DNA of 64,000 nt from Phyllostachys edulis (lineage: Eukaryota > Streptophyta > Magnoliopsida > Poales > Poaceae), in the NCBI GenBank assembly GCA_036346405.1, contig CM070546.1, forward strand, positions 104,786,826 through 104,850,825, written 5' to 3'. A program made the translations under genes and the position numbers. Position 1 is the first letter of the stretch, and the number at the start of each line of letters is the position of its first letter. Of this stretch, positions 1 through 14,189 are shown piece after piece. The notes under the pieces are model-generated. The model was given only the letters and a program-made list of their open reading frames with translations. It had not been told where the DNA came from and ran no database searches.

Positions 1-500
1 ATCTGACTATAAAATTGAGAATTTAGAAAATGAATTTTAGTTATAGAATATCTGCCTTGGAACTTAGAACAAGTATTTAAAGAAAACATCACTCTATACA
101 AAATAAACCCTATAAGTCATCCTTTGTTATACCCTCATGCATTATAATCTGTTATTGGGTGTAACTTGCTGAGTACATTCATTTATACTCGTCTTGCTTA
201 ATAAATTGTTGATCAGAGGAAAAGGATTTCGCAACTGCTGAAGATCTCGACGATTAGGCCGCTACTCCAATCGATTGCCTATGGCAGATTAGTTGGGCTC
301 TACTACTTTTTCTTCATCTTCCGCTGTGTTCATCATTGTTGGCTCGTAAGCCTTGTTGGTAAGAAAACTATGTTCATTATTTAATAAATACGTGATATGG
401 ATTTGTTATCATTTTGTTTAACTGTGTACTCTAACTGCTGATCATGGGACTATAGTGGAATGCACAGAGAATTTGGGAGAGTTAATCCCGGGTCCTTACA
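1..500 (+). repeat. 3' part of a large LTR (cut by window start)
   Basis: This stretch closely parallels positions 43440-43930, which is the 3' end of the solo LTR at 28931-43930. Shared landmarks are the TGTAACTTGC block, the 'ttggctcgtaag' block and an ending in a short GGTC..ACA terminus. It therefore looks like the end of another copy whose start lies outside the window. No coding frame of note. Confidence 0.6.
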
Positions 501-1300
501 ATCATCATCTCTTAAAACATGAAAATGATCTGGGGTAGTCGGCAGTCATGGGAGGTACATGACTGTAGTATTTGAGATAAACTGGATTTCCTCCTCAAAA
601 CTCCAAACTACTATACCACATTTGGGCGAATGGTATGTTGGTGGGTGCGGATGTAGCACGAGAATGGTGGGTATGTGGATTGAACCACCCAGATGGCATT
701 AAAGACTTAATCCGGTGATGACCTCTCATCGTAAAACATATGCAACCACAAGTCTGCAAAGTGCAACTTGGCTTAGTAAAGTTATCGAACCCTGAAAGTC
801 ATCTCGCTGGAGAGGATCGAGGTAATGCAAGCGGCGAATGCGTTCTAGCTTGAATGGGACATCGAGGTATGGTGAAGTTGCTAGCTGCGCTAGTCGTTGT
901 GGCGAGTGGAGGCCAACTGCGCTAGTCGTTGTGGTGAACATCCCTCCTAACATATGGGCGCAACCCCATATAGTTAAGATGGCGTAAGGAGTGAGATGAT
1001 TTGAAAAGTTACTGTGATGATCTCTCGACTATATGACTAAGGAATCGTGTGGGGGTTATGAGTTGATTATCTCTTGTTGGTACAGTGTATAAACCTCTGT
1101 AGAGTGTAAAACTGTTTAAACAGCCGTGCCTATGGTCAAAGACGGACATGGAAACTTGCTAGAGTTAGTTCTATTTCAAAAACCTTTGAGGGTGGGATGA
1201 AAACTGGTTGGATGAATGTTACCCATCATTTGGATTTTTCCTGGGTAGTCGTACCCAGTGTTGTTAAGTGGTGGAGGTAACCACCATAAAAAAAATAAGC
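501..1300 (+). repeat. Degenerate LTR-related fragment
   Basis: The block near 1080-1150 ('cctctgtagagtgtaaaac', then a CCGTGCCTATGGTCA stretch) repeats the block at 43225-43290 and, inverted, the one at 54530-54580. It is part of the same family of long LTRs. No termini were found, so I treat it as a fragment. Confidence 0.45.
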
Positions 1301-2092
1301 ATAAGATGGAGATAACCTTGGTTGTATTTCAATATTGCACAATTACTCTTTTTGCAAGAATGCAATTTGGTTAAAATGCTAAGTAATAGAAAATTTCTAA
1401 TTATGTTATTTGAAAGCATTGCTTTGGTAAATAAAAGAACCCGAGCCTCCCTTGTTAAGCCATGCACGTATACTATTGCATATTGTGTGTTGGCTTTTGA
1501 GCACGGAAGTTGTGCTCATCCTCGCTCTTTCCCCAAACCTTCAGAGCCCACCGACCATAGAGATTACGACTACTACGAGGACCCCAAGTCGATGAACAAG
1601 GCGACGATGAAGAGTAGTCTAGTTTCGAGTAGTCTAGGTCTCGCCCTAGTCTAGCCGACTCGTCGGTACTTGCGTACGACTGGTATTGTCTAAGCTCTTG
1701 GTTAGTACCAGTCGTATACGAGTATCCCAGTCGCTGCCTGTGGAGTGATGTGCTCTACCTCCCCTTTTGCTTCCGCTGTAGTTTTCGCTACTTTTGTAAT
1801 GTAATCATGTCGATCTGTTCGGTCCTTTTGTAAACTCGACCTGATGAGGTCTATGTCACTCTGATGCTTGTAATATATTGTCTGGTTTGGTCTTACGACT
1901 TGTGTGAATTGATTCAGCAATATGCCTGTGAGTGCTATCTATTGATCTAAGGAATAGTACAATGTATTCACAGATAATTTGGGATTTCAAAAATCCGGGC
2001 CCGACAACTGACTCCGTCAGCGTGGGCTTGTTGACGCACGGCACGACAGCCACCACTTCTTCTCGCCTCCGACACCCCTCTCCTCGTCGGTT

Positions 2093-2130
<38 letters not shown>

Positions 2131-2726
2131 CTCACACGCGCAGATGGGAGATGGCACAAAGCTAGCATGTGCGGGAAATTTAAATGTGACATATATAGAT
2201 GGGAGATGATAGAGTGAACAGTAGTGAGAGAAGTAGAAGTAGTTGGAGATAGTAATAAATGAGCATACGGGCGGAACGCTGTATCGGATATAAGGGTAAA
2301 AGCATTACCCTACATCTAGTCTACTTGTTAAGTTTAAAAGGCAAATTGTTATCTCATCACGGCATCCGTTTGGCAACCATCCCAGCCGATGGTGGTTCTC
2401 AAATATCGGATACGATAACGTTCATAGGGTGTTGCTTATGAAATCTTGCACGATTGACCCTAATTTTCTGCAATGATTGGTAATGGATTGCTTAAAGCAA
2501 GTCGCCCCTAAACAGGTTACCAGTTCATGTGTACGACTTCGTAATTGTCAACCGTGTTTTCCGCATGAGCATGTTCTACCTAACTGAGAAGATAGCATAG
2601 TGCATAAAGAATTCTTGTCAAGTTGAACACAGCATTATCAATTGGTGTTGTGCGCAACGAATTAAACCGACGGTTTCGATCGGATGGTACGATTAGGCAC
2701 GGCCCTTAAATCACGGCCAACTTTGA
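1301..2726. other. Non-coding repeat-rich stretch
   Basis: No convincing gene. Around 1660-1730 there is an imperfect inverted repeat built on GTACGACTGGTA and its complement. The rest is AT-rich unclassified DNA up to the LTR at 2727; the longest frames lack any recognisable motif. Confidence 0.4.
2095..2128. repeat. (GA)n microsatellite
   Basis: An uninterrupted run of about 17 AG dinucleotides. Confidence 0.95.
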
Positions 2727-3288
2727 AATGACCCAAAATTTTAAAAGTTTTCAAGACTTGCTTGAATTTGGTCTGAAATTGAGTTTTTGCCAAATTTGGA
2801 AAGTTTCCTCCAAAATCCGCCTTCCTCTTTTGGCTTTGTGTTTTCCTCGGCCCGAAGACATCTTTTTCCCACGTGCTTTCTCCCCTTCTCCTTCCTTGTG
2901 CGTGTCACACCGACATTCACCACCCGCGCACCGCCTCACTTCGCCGTCGCTTACGCTCGCGCCAAACCGCCATAACACTCCGCCACCTCACCTCGCCACC
3001 TCGCCGTCCACCTTCGTTGTGCCATTAATGGCCCACGCTAGCGCCGCTCGCCTCGCGCCTTCACCGCGCCAGCTCCCGCGCCACCTGCCCGACGCACCGC
3101 GTGCACCGCGTCCGGCTTCACCAACACGCGCTCGCGCTAGTGAGAAGTCACCACTCCCGCGACGCCATGGCACCGCCACCCCATCGCCTGTCCCCCCCTC
3201 CCCGGTGCCAATTGTGCACGGTCACACACGTCACAGCCACACACCGCTCCCGCTCGAGCCACACACTGCCACCATCGCCTTTGCCGGC

Positions 3289-3295
3289 TATAAAA
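3289..3295 (+). promoter_or_regulatory. TATA box of the LTR promoter
   Basis: TATAAAA in a GC-rich setting inside the LTR, in the element's own orientation. Its place fits a U3 promoter; inferred from position only. Confidence 0.45.
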
Positions 3296-5324
3296 CCCCA
3301 CATCCACGACTCCATCTTCATCCTCTGTCTCACCACAACCCCACCGACACCTCCTCCTTCCTCAATCTTGGCCAAACTCTACAAGTCACTGCCGCCCATT
3401 TTCTTCCCCGGTGAGCCAGAAGACCAAATCGCTGCCACACTCCATCCCTCTCCTTCCCAACACCTCCACCAGCACCGCCCCAACACCCTAAAGCTTTCCT
3501 CCACCTTCATTTCCCCTATCCCCGCCACCACCTTGCCGGCACCAACCTCCACCGCTGTGCTATGCATGGCTTGTGTTGCCAACACACCTCAGTGCAACCC
3601 AAACCTCGCCACCATCTCCCCCTAGTTCCCCTTCACCCACCGGTGCTCAATCCATAGCCAATTTGGTCGGAGCGTGGCCGAACCGCCGCCTCCATCTTGC
3701 CCTGTTTCGGCCGTGCACCATCGTCGCCGCTCGCCCTTTGTCGAACCTCCTCCACTGGTGAAAAGCCCCAAAATGGTATGCCTACACCTCAGAGGTGCTT
3801 GCCGCACCACCCGGAACTACCACCCGCCACCACCGCCGGTGAAATCCTCGTCATCGCCCTTTTTTCTGCTCGGTCGCTATAGGGAGCGAGCTCTAGCTTG
3901 CTTAAAAGCGATCTGGGTTGCATGCTCTTACTGGGCCTCCAAAATGGGCCGCCAAAACCAACCCAAATAGCCTTCAGGCCTGGCAAGTCAAGTGGGTCAA
4001 CCAAACGCTGTTTTCCTAATATACAACCCACCACTGTTCATTTTCAGCCTAATACTATGTAGCCCAACACTATTTAGCCCAAAACTTGTTACTATTCACC
4101 CAACCCGATCCATAATAAACAGTACCACCTGATACTATTCATCCATACCCATCACTATTCATTCTAGACTCGTTAAACATATATTTCTATTTTGACCGTT
4201 TCAAACCCGTGAACCCCAATTTCAACTCCGTTTAGCCAAATCAAGCACCAAATAAATCTCAACCACCCCACCACCTTTCTCTATACTCTTTTGAATTTCT
4301 TTATTTCATTTTGTTCTCAGCTCGTCTCATGTTGAGCATAGATTTATTTATTGGATTTTCTTCCACGTTATAGTCAGAAATTATTGCTCAAGCTACAGAG
4401 GAGTTGATCAAAAGAAAGGAGAGGTAAATCCAGTCAAGGACTGCGATATGGAGGCAAGTCACATTCATTTGATCATTTTGAGCCTATATTTCATGTCCTT
4501 ATATTATTACTTTTATTATCATATTTATGCCAATTATTTTAATATTGAAATAATACTTTTGAATGCCATGATGAGTAGATAAAATCCTATCACCTTGCAT
4601 ACAAGCCTACCTATTCTTTGTAGGCTATATTCACCTTGACAAGTTTATGTTACATAAAATGAAACTAAATATTTAGCTTTGTCACATAATGTGTTTGTAA
4701 ATTCTTGAAAAGAGTATTGACTATCCACCAATGGTTTTGATGGAGACTCTTGAGGGTTGAGACCAAGAGGATGGACAACCTAAGATACTTGACAAAAGTG
4801 AGTTGAAGGTAGGGCCAAGAAGGTGGAAAGCCATGAGTTGTTAGTTAGTTCACCTCCCCACTAGAGACGGGTAAGGACTAGAATCTTGTGCCAAGTAACA
4901 GACACAGAAATCGCTCAACCACGAGTTTGGTATATCCAACATGGCTTAGTACATTGCTCTTCCAATAGAATTTCTACAGGATGAACACATGCTCTTGTGT
5001 ACAGAGCAGTCGCAGTTTTGGGGGTGGGACAGAAGTGGGTCTGGAGGGACACTCGCTGGTCTACACAACGGTAGGTACTGTTAGCATCGGACCACACATT
5101 CCACTATTGGTCGGTGGTTTTCCGATGGCTATATGATCCAAGAACCTATCAGGTAGAGGCTAGAAAGGTTGAACAGTAAAAAAAACTTTGTTATCTCAAC
5201 TCAGTCGTATGCTATCAGGTTGTGTGTGTGTGTGTGTCTTGACAGTACGAGTTTGAGGTATCTTGTGGGTAAAGTTGGGCAACTCTGTAGAGTATAATCA
5301 ATACACTACTACGTAAAAGGCCTT

Positions 5325-5815
5325 TACAGACGGTTCGTGGGTCGCCATCACTGCACGGTTCCGTGAGCCGCCCGAGTTTATGGGTCAAGAATGCTAATGG
5401 TCATCACAGACGGTTCTCGAACCGCTCGTAATACATACTATCACGCACGGTTCAGATGCAACCGTTTATGATAGTCGACTACCACGCATTTGCCTCAGAG
5501 ATAAAACCGCTCGTGATAGTCGACTACCACGCATTCCGCCTCAGATAAAACCGTCGGATATTTCGACTACCACAGACGGTCCGTAGATAAAACCGTCGGA
5601 TAATGACTACCACAGACGGTCCGTAGATAAACCGTCAGGATATTCGACTACCACAGCACGGTCCGATATGAAACCATCTCGTGATAGTTCACTATCACGC
5701 ATTTCATATATACGCATCGTTCGCGGTAGTCGATCATCACGCACGGTTTCATCTACGCATCGCTCGGTAAGTCGATCATCATGCACGGTTTCATCTACTG
5801 CACCGTCTGTGGTAG
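5325..5815. repeat. CACTA subterminal repeat array (left)
   Basis: Many copies of a short motif of the type CACGCACGGTTC and its inverse GAACCGCTCGTGATA, in both orientations, next to the CACTA terminus. In En/Spm elements such arrays bind the TNPA-type protein. Units differ by frequent single-base gains and losses. Confidence 0.8.
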
Positions 5816-5989
5816 TCTTTGCATTGCTTAATCTATTTCGCTTATTGTCTAGCCTCAGAAATGCTAGCCATGCCCTCTCAAACAAGCACATCCAATTCTC
5901 ATTCATTTCGTAGCACATCAAAATTGCATTCATTTCGTAAACAAGCACACATCCAATTCACAAATCAATTAACTAAAATTAACCATTAA

Positions 5990-8900
5990 TGTACATTAAT
6001 TTACACACATGTACCATTATGTTCAATCTATCTCAATCAAGTTCAATCTGCTACATCGTGGAAACTCCCATTTGGATTTATGACCGTCTGCTCAGAATGC
6101 CGCAAGGTGTGATCGAATTTTATGAGCTCGCCTGCTCCAACGCAGCCAAATATGTTTGCAACTCCGTCGATATGAAGGTTAAATTCGGGCTTATATAAAT
6201 TGGTAAGTATATATGAAATAATTGTTGAAAGATTGACAAACCCGAGGATCATTGGTGATCGCGAACCGATTGAGTAGTTGCATGTTGTGGCAAACATAGT
6301 ATCCACAGACGCTATGCGGCGATTCTTCGGTGGCACCGCAAAAATAGAATTGGTTAGTTCAAGAGGCATTGCTACGAAGTGTTATATAGGATTAATGTGT
6401 ACTAGCTAGCAAGTACCGGAATGTTTGATCATGTTGCGTCATTCTTCCCTTGATATTCCATCCTCTAGCATGTAACACGCCGAACACCCCACGTGACTCC
6501 AAGAAGTTAGCCTTAGCCATTGCAAAGGAAGGAAAGACTACAATAGAGTTTCTATGGAGGAAATGTGTTTACCGATGATTAAACTCCTGATAGTTGTGAA
6601 GTTGTGATCGCCCTCTCAGAGGGAATCTAGGTATATTACGATTTCGTTTTGGTATAATTACAATTAGAATCCAATGGAACCTACATGTATGTCAAGATGG
6701 TCATTAAACCTAAGTTCGTGTTGCTTATAAAGTACAAATCAACATTAAGTATAGCCAGAGTGCAACACTACTTACTCGTTGTAGGGCAAAAGTATGAATT
6801 CCTTGTTGCGTGAGCCATGAAAAAATCTATAACGTAATTCTCGATTTAATGTTGCATTCGCCGTGATGCTTTGCTCGGAGACAACGTGTGGGTCGAGGAA
6901 ACCTACCGGTGATTTCCTTCTTTCGCTTCACAGATCATGTATCTATTATACAAAAGCTAGGAGTTATATATAACATTTATCGATATTACACTAACATTGA
7001 CCGTGATTGTACACACTTACAAAGGTCCAAAGATCGTATGATTGAGACGCCGAGCTCGCCGAGGTTGAAGAGACGTAACAAGTCGTCGAAGGTCACCGTG
7101 AAGACAGCTGCCTTGATACACGTGGTTAAAATGATGCTCCTTGAACTTGACGGTGACACTCGAGCATCGTTGATCAACCGCTTGTTGGATCGCTCCATGT
7201 ACCATGCATGCAATTCCATGCAATCCGGTCCTAGGGTAGGGTCAGTTTAACTTCTCGAGCAACGGCTCGCTCGCTTGTATTTCCGCCAACGGCAAGAAGG
7301 GGATATCGAGAAGACTCGATCGCCTTCGATTTTCTTGCCCTTGCTGCCTCGCTTTGTATAGGTCGACTTCACAAGAGTCGATCGAGCACGAGGTGTAGAT
7401 GCATGTGATGCAGCGGGCCCTTGCCATGTCAAGGCAGAAGCCGGTGCGAGCCAAGTCCCGTGGACTTGATGCGTTCGTGACATTCCGTGAAGTTGACACC
7501 GAGCAGTAGCTCCGTGCAGATGTCCTCCTTGGGCCATCGGATGAATGTTCCAACGGCTTGCCCTAGAGTCATGACCTCATCGCTTGGGGGAATTTTCATG
7601 ACGGCCTCAAATTGGCACAAACACCGCCCACATTCACTTTTGCGAAACCCGAGCTAGATTTGCACTGCACCAAAGTCTGACATCGATGGATACACCGCCC
7701 CAAGCAAAGATCTAGGGCAACAGAGACATATCTCACTTGAGCTTGCACTTCAGAGCCACCTACGCATATAACGGTACAAAATTAGCTACTCCAACAAAGC
7801 TTATGAATGGATTGAGCATTCCAGATAATAATTATTACCGGATGTCATCGACGGAAAATCTGTCATCACCTATTGTGGTAGGGTTAGGGTTGGACGCGCA
7901 CTACTCGGATGTTTGGGGGCTAGCTAGCGGTATAGTAGGGCAGGGCTTCCAACCGACTTGGCATTTGCAATCCCTAATCCTTTCCTCAAAAGTCTTGTCG
8001 CTTTTGCTCGAACGCATCTAATCCTTTCCTCAAAGGATTGATCGACTTTTTCACCGACCGCTCCGATTTTTTCAAAGGAGCTCATCTCCGAGGGATGCAC
8101 AAAGATCCTCTTGTAGCTTTGCATCGTGCTCGGCTTTGGCTCTCCTCCTACTCCTGCACGATCCTCCGTCCGCTTGGAACCATTGTTCCCATGTAACAAA
8201 AACACCAGCCCTCTCGTGCGATCTTGATGCTCACTGCTTCCTAGGGCCGCAGAGAGTATATCTTTCTCCCTATCCGCTCGAATGAGCCTTGGGAAGATTG
8301 TGCACTCGGCGTTATCTCGCAATATAGCCCGACATGTCATTTCACTTCCTATGAAGTTATGGAGTAATTACAAACTAGGTAGTTCGATATCTTACCAGCG
8401 CTGGGACACTTCTCGGTCTTCGGGTTTGGAAAGTACACTTCAGAGGGCCAAATAGCTAACTCGCAAATAACCACCGTCTTAGCCGACATCGCTGATCTCG
8501 AAATAGCAGGAGAGATTCAAACCGCTTGTTCATTGTTCTCGATCCCTCCATATCGGGGCTTTACCCGCATACCAGCCGTGCCGAGTCCGTGGGGTGCTTG
8601 TTTTTTCGAGGGCCGTAGCGCCAGACTTTCACTCTTAAATTCATCTGCTGCCTTCTTCGCCACAAACTCGCCCAGACTCTTCCAATAATAGATACTTGTG
8701 GAAGGGCGGCTTCAGATCCTTCTCCACGAAGTTCTTGACAAGCGTGTTTTGAAGTTCTTCCACGCTTTGCACGCTTGTAGCAACGCGTGTCGTCAAGACG
8801 AGTCCGTGAGTTCTACCGGATCTCGAACGATGCAAGAATTTCCACAAGACAAAGAGTTTTCAATGGTCCGCACCACCTTCCACGAATCGTAGGTGATCTT

Positions 8901-9430
8901 GACCCGCTCCGTGCAACTATTCGACCATTCTCCGGAATGCGGCCGCTTCTACGAGGATTGATAGGGTCCTGATCGACGACTCCGTGATGGTAAATCGCCC
9001 GTGGGCCTTTTCGATATTCTCTTCTTCTACCGCGTTGGATATTGTTCCAGAGGATGGTGCATCATCGGACACATGAGGCTACCGACTCGTAATGAGCTAA
9101 GACATCTTCACAAGAAATAGAACATCATGTGAACAAATGAAATCAAAGATAAAGCTAAGATTTAACATTTTGATATTGCTATCGATGTAGAGTAAGCATT
9201 CCAATTAGAGCTCAAGTACAAACCCGATTATCAAAACAATTTCAAGACAAGACTATTATCATCACAGAGCATTCATCTCAAGCCCAACACACCACATTGC
9301 AATGTATTCCAAAGAGCGATGATCAAAACAAATACCATATGAATAATCGACTAGAACAAATACAAATTCCTAAAACAAGTACAATTATCATGAAGGACCA
9401 TGACAGATTATTGATAGAAATAGTTAGGAA
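5990..9430 (-). pseudogene. Remains of CACTA-associated coding region (left unit)
   Basis: On the minus strand, 7429-7620 encodes a frame with a 'TLGQAVGTFIRWPKEDI' stretch, and 6986-7219 one with 'FDDLLRLFNLGELGVSII'. I recognise both as typical of the second, non-TNP2 open frame of grass CACTA elements. A further frame at 7924-8340 is Arg/Glu-rich and matches no domain I know. Frames are short, overlap in different phases and contain stops, so the gene is dead. Function cannot be assigned beyond association with the transposon. Confidence 0.5.
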
Positions 9431-9436
9431 AGGGGC

Positions 9437-9755
9437 ATGGGGTCGATCGGTAACTCAGCATTGGTTACCTTTGGGCCGAGGAGAAGGACGAGCAGGAGCA
9501 AGACGAGCAGCAGGCGGCGGCTCAAGGGGAGGCGGCTGGCTCGGGGAGGGAGGAGGCGGCGGGCTCGGCGGGTCAGGAGGAGGCTCGGCGGGCTTGGGAG
9601 GGCGCGCGGGCCGAGGAGGAGGCGGCGCGACGGATCGGGAGGAGAAGCGCCGGGCTCGAGGAGGCGCGCGAGGACGGTGGCGACGGGCTCGGGGAGGAGG
9701 AGCGAGAGGAGTTGAGAAACTTAATCGCTTGAGAGTGGCGGCGCGCAAACCCTAG
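9437..9755 (-). other. GC-rich leader of the left CACTA unit
   Basis: Very GC-rich sequence ending (minus reading) directly next to the middle subterminal array with a CTAGGGTTTGCGCGCC start. The counterpart in the other composite (after 19290) also begins with CTAGGGTTTGCGC, so this is probably the 5' leader or first exon of a CACTA transcript. The Arg/Gly-rich and Pro-rich frames here are composition artefacts. Confidence 0.45.
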
Positions 9756-9779
9756 CTAGAGTCCGAATGTAAATAGGGA

Positions 9780-10155
9780 TGGATATCACGCACGGTTCTA
9801 AATTAGAACTGCTCAGGATACACTATCACGCCGGTTCTAACTTAGAACCGCTCGTGATATGTGATGTATCACGCACGGTTTTAATAAACAACCGCTCGTG
9901 ATATTGATGAATCACGCACGGTTTTAATAAACAACCGCTCGTGATATGATTATCACGCACGGTTCTAATTTAGAACCGCTCGTGATAGGTAGCACGCACG
10001 GTTCTAAGTTAGAACCGTCGTGATATATGATGTATCGCTGAGCGGTGTTAATAAACAACCGCTCGTGATATATATGTAGCATGCACGGATTTGATAAACA
10101 ACCGCCTCGTGATACACATGTGAGACGATCTGTAGTTCAAACCGCTCGTGATATT
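9780..10155. repeat. CACTA subterminal repeat array (middle)
   Basis: About ten units alternating CACGCACGGTT and AACCGCTCGTGATA, as at the two outer ends. No CACTA terminus is present here, although such arrays normally lie next to one. On its right side, 10180-10330 repeats the block found beside the left array at 5830-5990 ('aaatgctagccatgccctctcaaacaagc'). Confidence 0.8.
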
Positions 10156-10929
10156 ATTTTGTATTGGTTAATATCTAGATCGTTTGCTTATTGGCTAGCC
10201 TTAGAAATGCTAGCCATGCCCTCTCAAACAAGCGTAAAAGAAAACAAGTACATGTATATACATCCAATTCACATTCATTTGAGAAACAATCACATCCATT
10301 TCACAAGACAAATCTCAATTAATTAACTCAAATGAACTAAAATTAACCATGATCATCGTAATGTATATAGTACATATACACACATTGTTCAATTAATCTT
10401 TAAAAATTAGCCCTTCATGATGATCGACGCAGATGTAGCTAGTTTCACATGTTCTTCTTCCTCGATTCCTTATGCCGCTTCCAAAGGAGGCAACTCGTCA
10501 AATTGATTGTATTCTTCCTCGCCCACTACATTCTCAACTCCGACAATCCTCCTTTTTCCATGAAGAACTACATGGCGCTTCTTATTTGCCGGTCGGTAAC
10601 ATAGAAGACTTGAACAACTTGGTTAGCCAAGATTTAACGGTTCGCCTTTGTATCCGACACGCTCGAGGTCCACGGTAGTGACGCCTGCATTTGTCGACCT
10701 TCACTGTGGGAGATGGACCCAACGGCACCAAATAGGGGATCTTGAAAAGCACGTAGTCGAGCTCCCATATCTCCTCTATTTGCCCATAGTAGGAGCTCCT
10801 CAGCCCATCGGTACTGAATGCATCTATGCGGACACCGCTGTTCTGGTTAGTGCTTTTTATATCCCGAGCTCAGATAGAATGTGTACCCATTTATGTCAGA
10901 TCCTCGCCATGTTACAATCAGAATGTTGG

Positions 10930-13470
10930 CCCTTTTGCCAACCATGTCAGCATATCACTTGACGAGCTCCTAGCAAGTCGCTCCTTCAACCATTGGTTGA
11001 ACCGTCTGTTGTGTTGTCTCGTGATCCAAACATCTCGCCGCAGCGGATTTCTGCTCAAGCACGCCCCAGCCGGTCGATATATCGGGACACTTCACCATGT
11101 GTTGCAAGACGTGAAATGGGCTTGAGCATACGATCCATATTTGGAGTGATTGCTTTCTTCCGATGGTCCCGATACCTCGAGCCTCCCTCATGGCGAGATC
11201 GAGGCACACCCATCGGTTCGACCGAGCCATGTAATCGAGGCGTAACTCAATGACCTCTTCGCTTGCATAACCTTCGACGATGCCCTCTGCCGAGATCGAT
11301 TTCAGACATATGACTTGAGAATTCCCATGAACCTCTCGAACGGGTACATGCTACGAGGAACACGGGCCCGCACATCTTTATCTCCTCACAATATGAACAA
11401 TGAGATGGACCATGATATCGAAAAACGACGGAGGGAAATACATCTCAAGATCACATAGTGTCGCTACCACCTCGCCCCGCCGAGCATCTAGTCCTTCGAG
11501 ATCGATGACCTTGAGCAATTGTGTTAAAAAATAACACACCTCATGATTGTCTCTGACCTTGATCGCAAAATACTTCTAATTGCAACAGGAGCATTTGTGT
11601 CATCAACACATGACAATCATGAGACTTCATGCCAATTAACTTCAAATCTTTTATCGAAACAAGTTTCTTCATGTTGGCGAGTAACCGGACGGAACTTTCA
11701 CGCCATGCAAGCACCGCACGATTCGGTTCTCTCGCCTTGGACAGAGTGTAACAAGTGGGGAAGGTACGTCATTCTTTATCGGTCCTTGTTGGTGCTAACT
11801 CAGTCCGATGTCCATATCAACCAAGTCAAGCCGCATGCTGACACCATCTTTTGTTTTGTCACGTAATGTTCAAGAAGAGACCAATCAAGTCATCACATAC
11901 ATTCTTTTCTACATGCATGACGCCGATGCAAAGGGCGAACTTCTAGGTGCTCCCAATAAGGTAAGTCCCAAAATATTGATCTCTTCTTCCACATGTTCTT
12001 CTTACTTGTCCTCGATTTACATCCCTTTCCAAGCACAACATCTAAATCCTTAACCATATCATAGACCTCTTTTCCGCTTAAATGCCTTGGAGTGAATTGT
12101 CCTCCTTCTCTCCGTCAATTGTTTCTTCATCCTGCGGTATGGGTGAGCCCTCCAAGGAACCTACGATGACGCATGTACACGGTTTTCTTGCGAGTGATTC
12201 ACCACACACTGGGTATCATCTAAGCAAAGGAGTATGTGCTTTGGCCCCTTTTGTACTCGCCCGACAGATTAGCAAGGGGGGATAATCATTTATGGTGCGT
12301 AACAACAAGGAACGAAAGTGAAGTTCTCTCGCTTGTACGCATCCCATACCTGCATTCCCTTCAATCCACAAGATTTTTAGATCTTCCATCAATGGTGCTA
12401 GGTACACATCAATATCATTCCTGTGTTGCTTCGCCCTTGGATAAGTATCGACAACAAAATATACTTCCGCTTCATACACAACCAAGGAGGAAGGTTGTAG
12501 ATACAGAGCGCCACGCCAAGTGCTATGTCCGCCGCTTCATATTACCGAAAGGATTCATTCCATCTGACTCAATCCAAACCTTATATTCCTCGGTTCCGCA
12601 CCAAGTCGCAAACCTCCTATCGATGTTTCTCCACCGGGCGGAATCAGCAGGTGTCTTAACTTTCCGTCATTCTTACGCCTCTCGAGTGCCAATACGCCAG
12701 CTTTTGCATTCTTTGGGTTCGCAAAACCGCTCAAACGGGAATTACAGAAGATACCACGCCACCTTAGCAGAGGTCCTTTCTTCACCTCGATTCCTCGTCG
12801 TCATCCGATTGTTTACGCTTGTATCGGGATGCGTTGCACACGGACATACATGCATGTTTGTATACTGTTACGGTAGAGGATACAATGTTCGGACATGCAT
12901 GTATTCTTTCTACTTCCATTCCCAATGGACAAAGAACCTTTTGGCTTTGTAGGTGGTTTTGGGCAACTCATTTCTCCGGAAGCATGTCCGCTAAGAGACC
13001 TAATAGCTGCGTGAAACTCTTGTCTGACCAACCGCTGCTTGCCTTCAATTTCAGTAGCTTTACACGGATGACAACCTTGTGTATTCCGACTTGCGGCCGG
13101 GAACAAAGGTTTCTCCGAGTCCTCCATCACGCCCGAATTGAACATACTCCCTCTCATCACAATTCCTTCGATCGCTAAGCATCCGATCTAGATTGTCATC
13201 GTGTAATTTATCCGAATCGAACCACAATCGACATTCGCGGCATATCGTTGACTTCTCAGATAATATGCATATCGTTGACTTCAGATAATATGCTCTTCAC
13301 CGTGGATCGTCCAACATGTATAACCCTTTTGAAACCCTTCGAATCAAGTGTGCTTCGATCTGCGCTCGGTTGTTAAACATCTTCGATTCTCGCAATCAAT
13401 GTATGGACAAGACATATATTCCGCCCTTATTCAACATATCCTCCTCAGCAGCTCTTGTAAAAGCACACGC
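10930..13470 (-). pseudogene. CACTA transposase, TNP2 type (decayed)
   Basis: Read on the minus strand from about 13470 downward, pieces of a TNP2-family DDE transposase appear in order. First is an N-terminal piece with 'DMLNKGGIYVLSIHC', parallel to the zinc-finger-like associated region. Next is 'MEDSEKPLFP' (near 13130), a GGETSIGG piece (near 12600), then 'RNDIDVYLAPLMEDLKILW' (near 12400). Near 11260 comes 'EGIVEGYASEEVIE', typical of the C-terminal part. The same protein in the same order, less fragmented, lies on the plus strand at 46750-48340. Frameshifts and stops separate every piece. TNP2 catalyses excision and integration of CACTA elements; this copy cannot be active. Confidence 0.7.
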
Positions 13471-14189
13471 CATTAATGTACTCTTCACTCACACGGTTCT
13501 CAAGTACATCCAATTTTGGTCCATCACATCGGTTCGTATTGAAAACCCCGAAAATAAATAAAAGGGTGATGACTTTCAAAGCGTATTTTCTGAGGCTTAA
13601 TTATGATTTTTTCATTTTTACATTTTTTCGGATTTTATTAACTTACATGTGGGCCCTACTTGTCAGTGACTCATTTTTTATTTCATGATTTTATTTATAA
13701 AATCTATGGCGGTCCCACATGTCATAGACTCGTTAGTTTATTAACTAAATGATTAAAAACAATAGGATTAATTAATTTGAAGCTCAAACTGGGCTTAGGG
13801 GTGACATCGCATTGCTATATAGTCGTGGCTCTCGGCCCTAAGGTCTCGCTCGAGGCGAACCGACAGACGATGTCCCATGAGGCGCTGAACTAGCGATTTG
13901 GCGTAAACGTCAAACTACTCAAATTAAAGGATGCTTATGCTTCAAGATCTCACCGATCACGAGAAAGGTGTCAATGAAAGTCGGGAAGGTCCAAGGCGCG
14001 GGCGGGTCGCCGATCGGTGAACAGAGGCGACGGCGGCAAGCTCTCTACGACAATATACAACCGAAATGGACCAGCCGGCCAAATGAGGTGAGGCGATGTA
14101 CTCAAACCGCACGAACGGCGATGGACCTATCGAGCGCCTAGAGATATGGAGATCAAGAAGACTATATCTGTTTTGGCCGGGAGCGGAGC

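Noticed and set aside
2728..3625. 228- and 174-residue Pro/Ser/His-rich frames on the plus strand
   Set aside because: They lie in the C-rich leader of a solo LTR, overlap each other in different phases and show no motif.
5325..5815. Regular short direct repeats resembling a CRISPR array
   Set aside because: Units occur in both orientations, spacing is irregular, and they lie inside CACTA termini in a plant genome; they are subterminal repeats.
9297..9755. 152-residue Gly/Arg-rich frame
   Set aside because: Product of GC-rich CACTA leader sequence; no motif and frames open in all phases.
12236..12952. 238-residue plus-strand frame in the first CACTA
   Set aside because: Antisense of TNP2 transposase remains, which match the plus-strand copy at 46750-48340.
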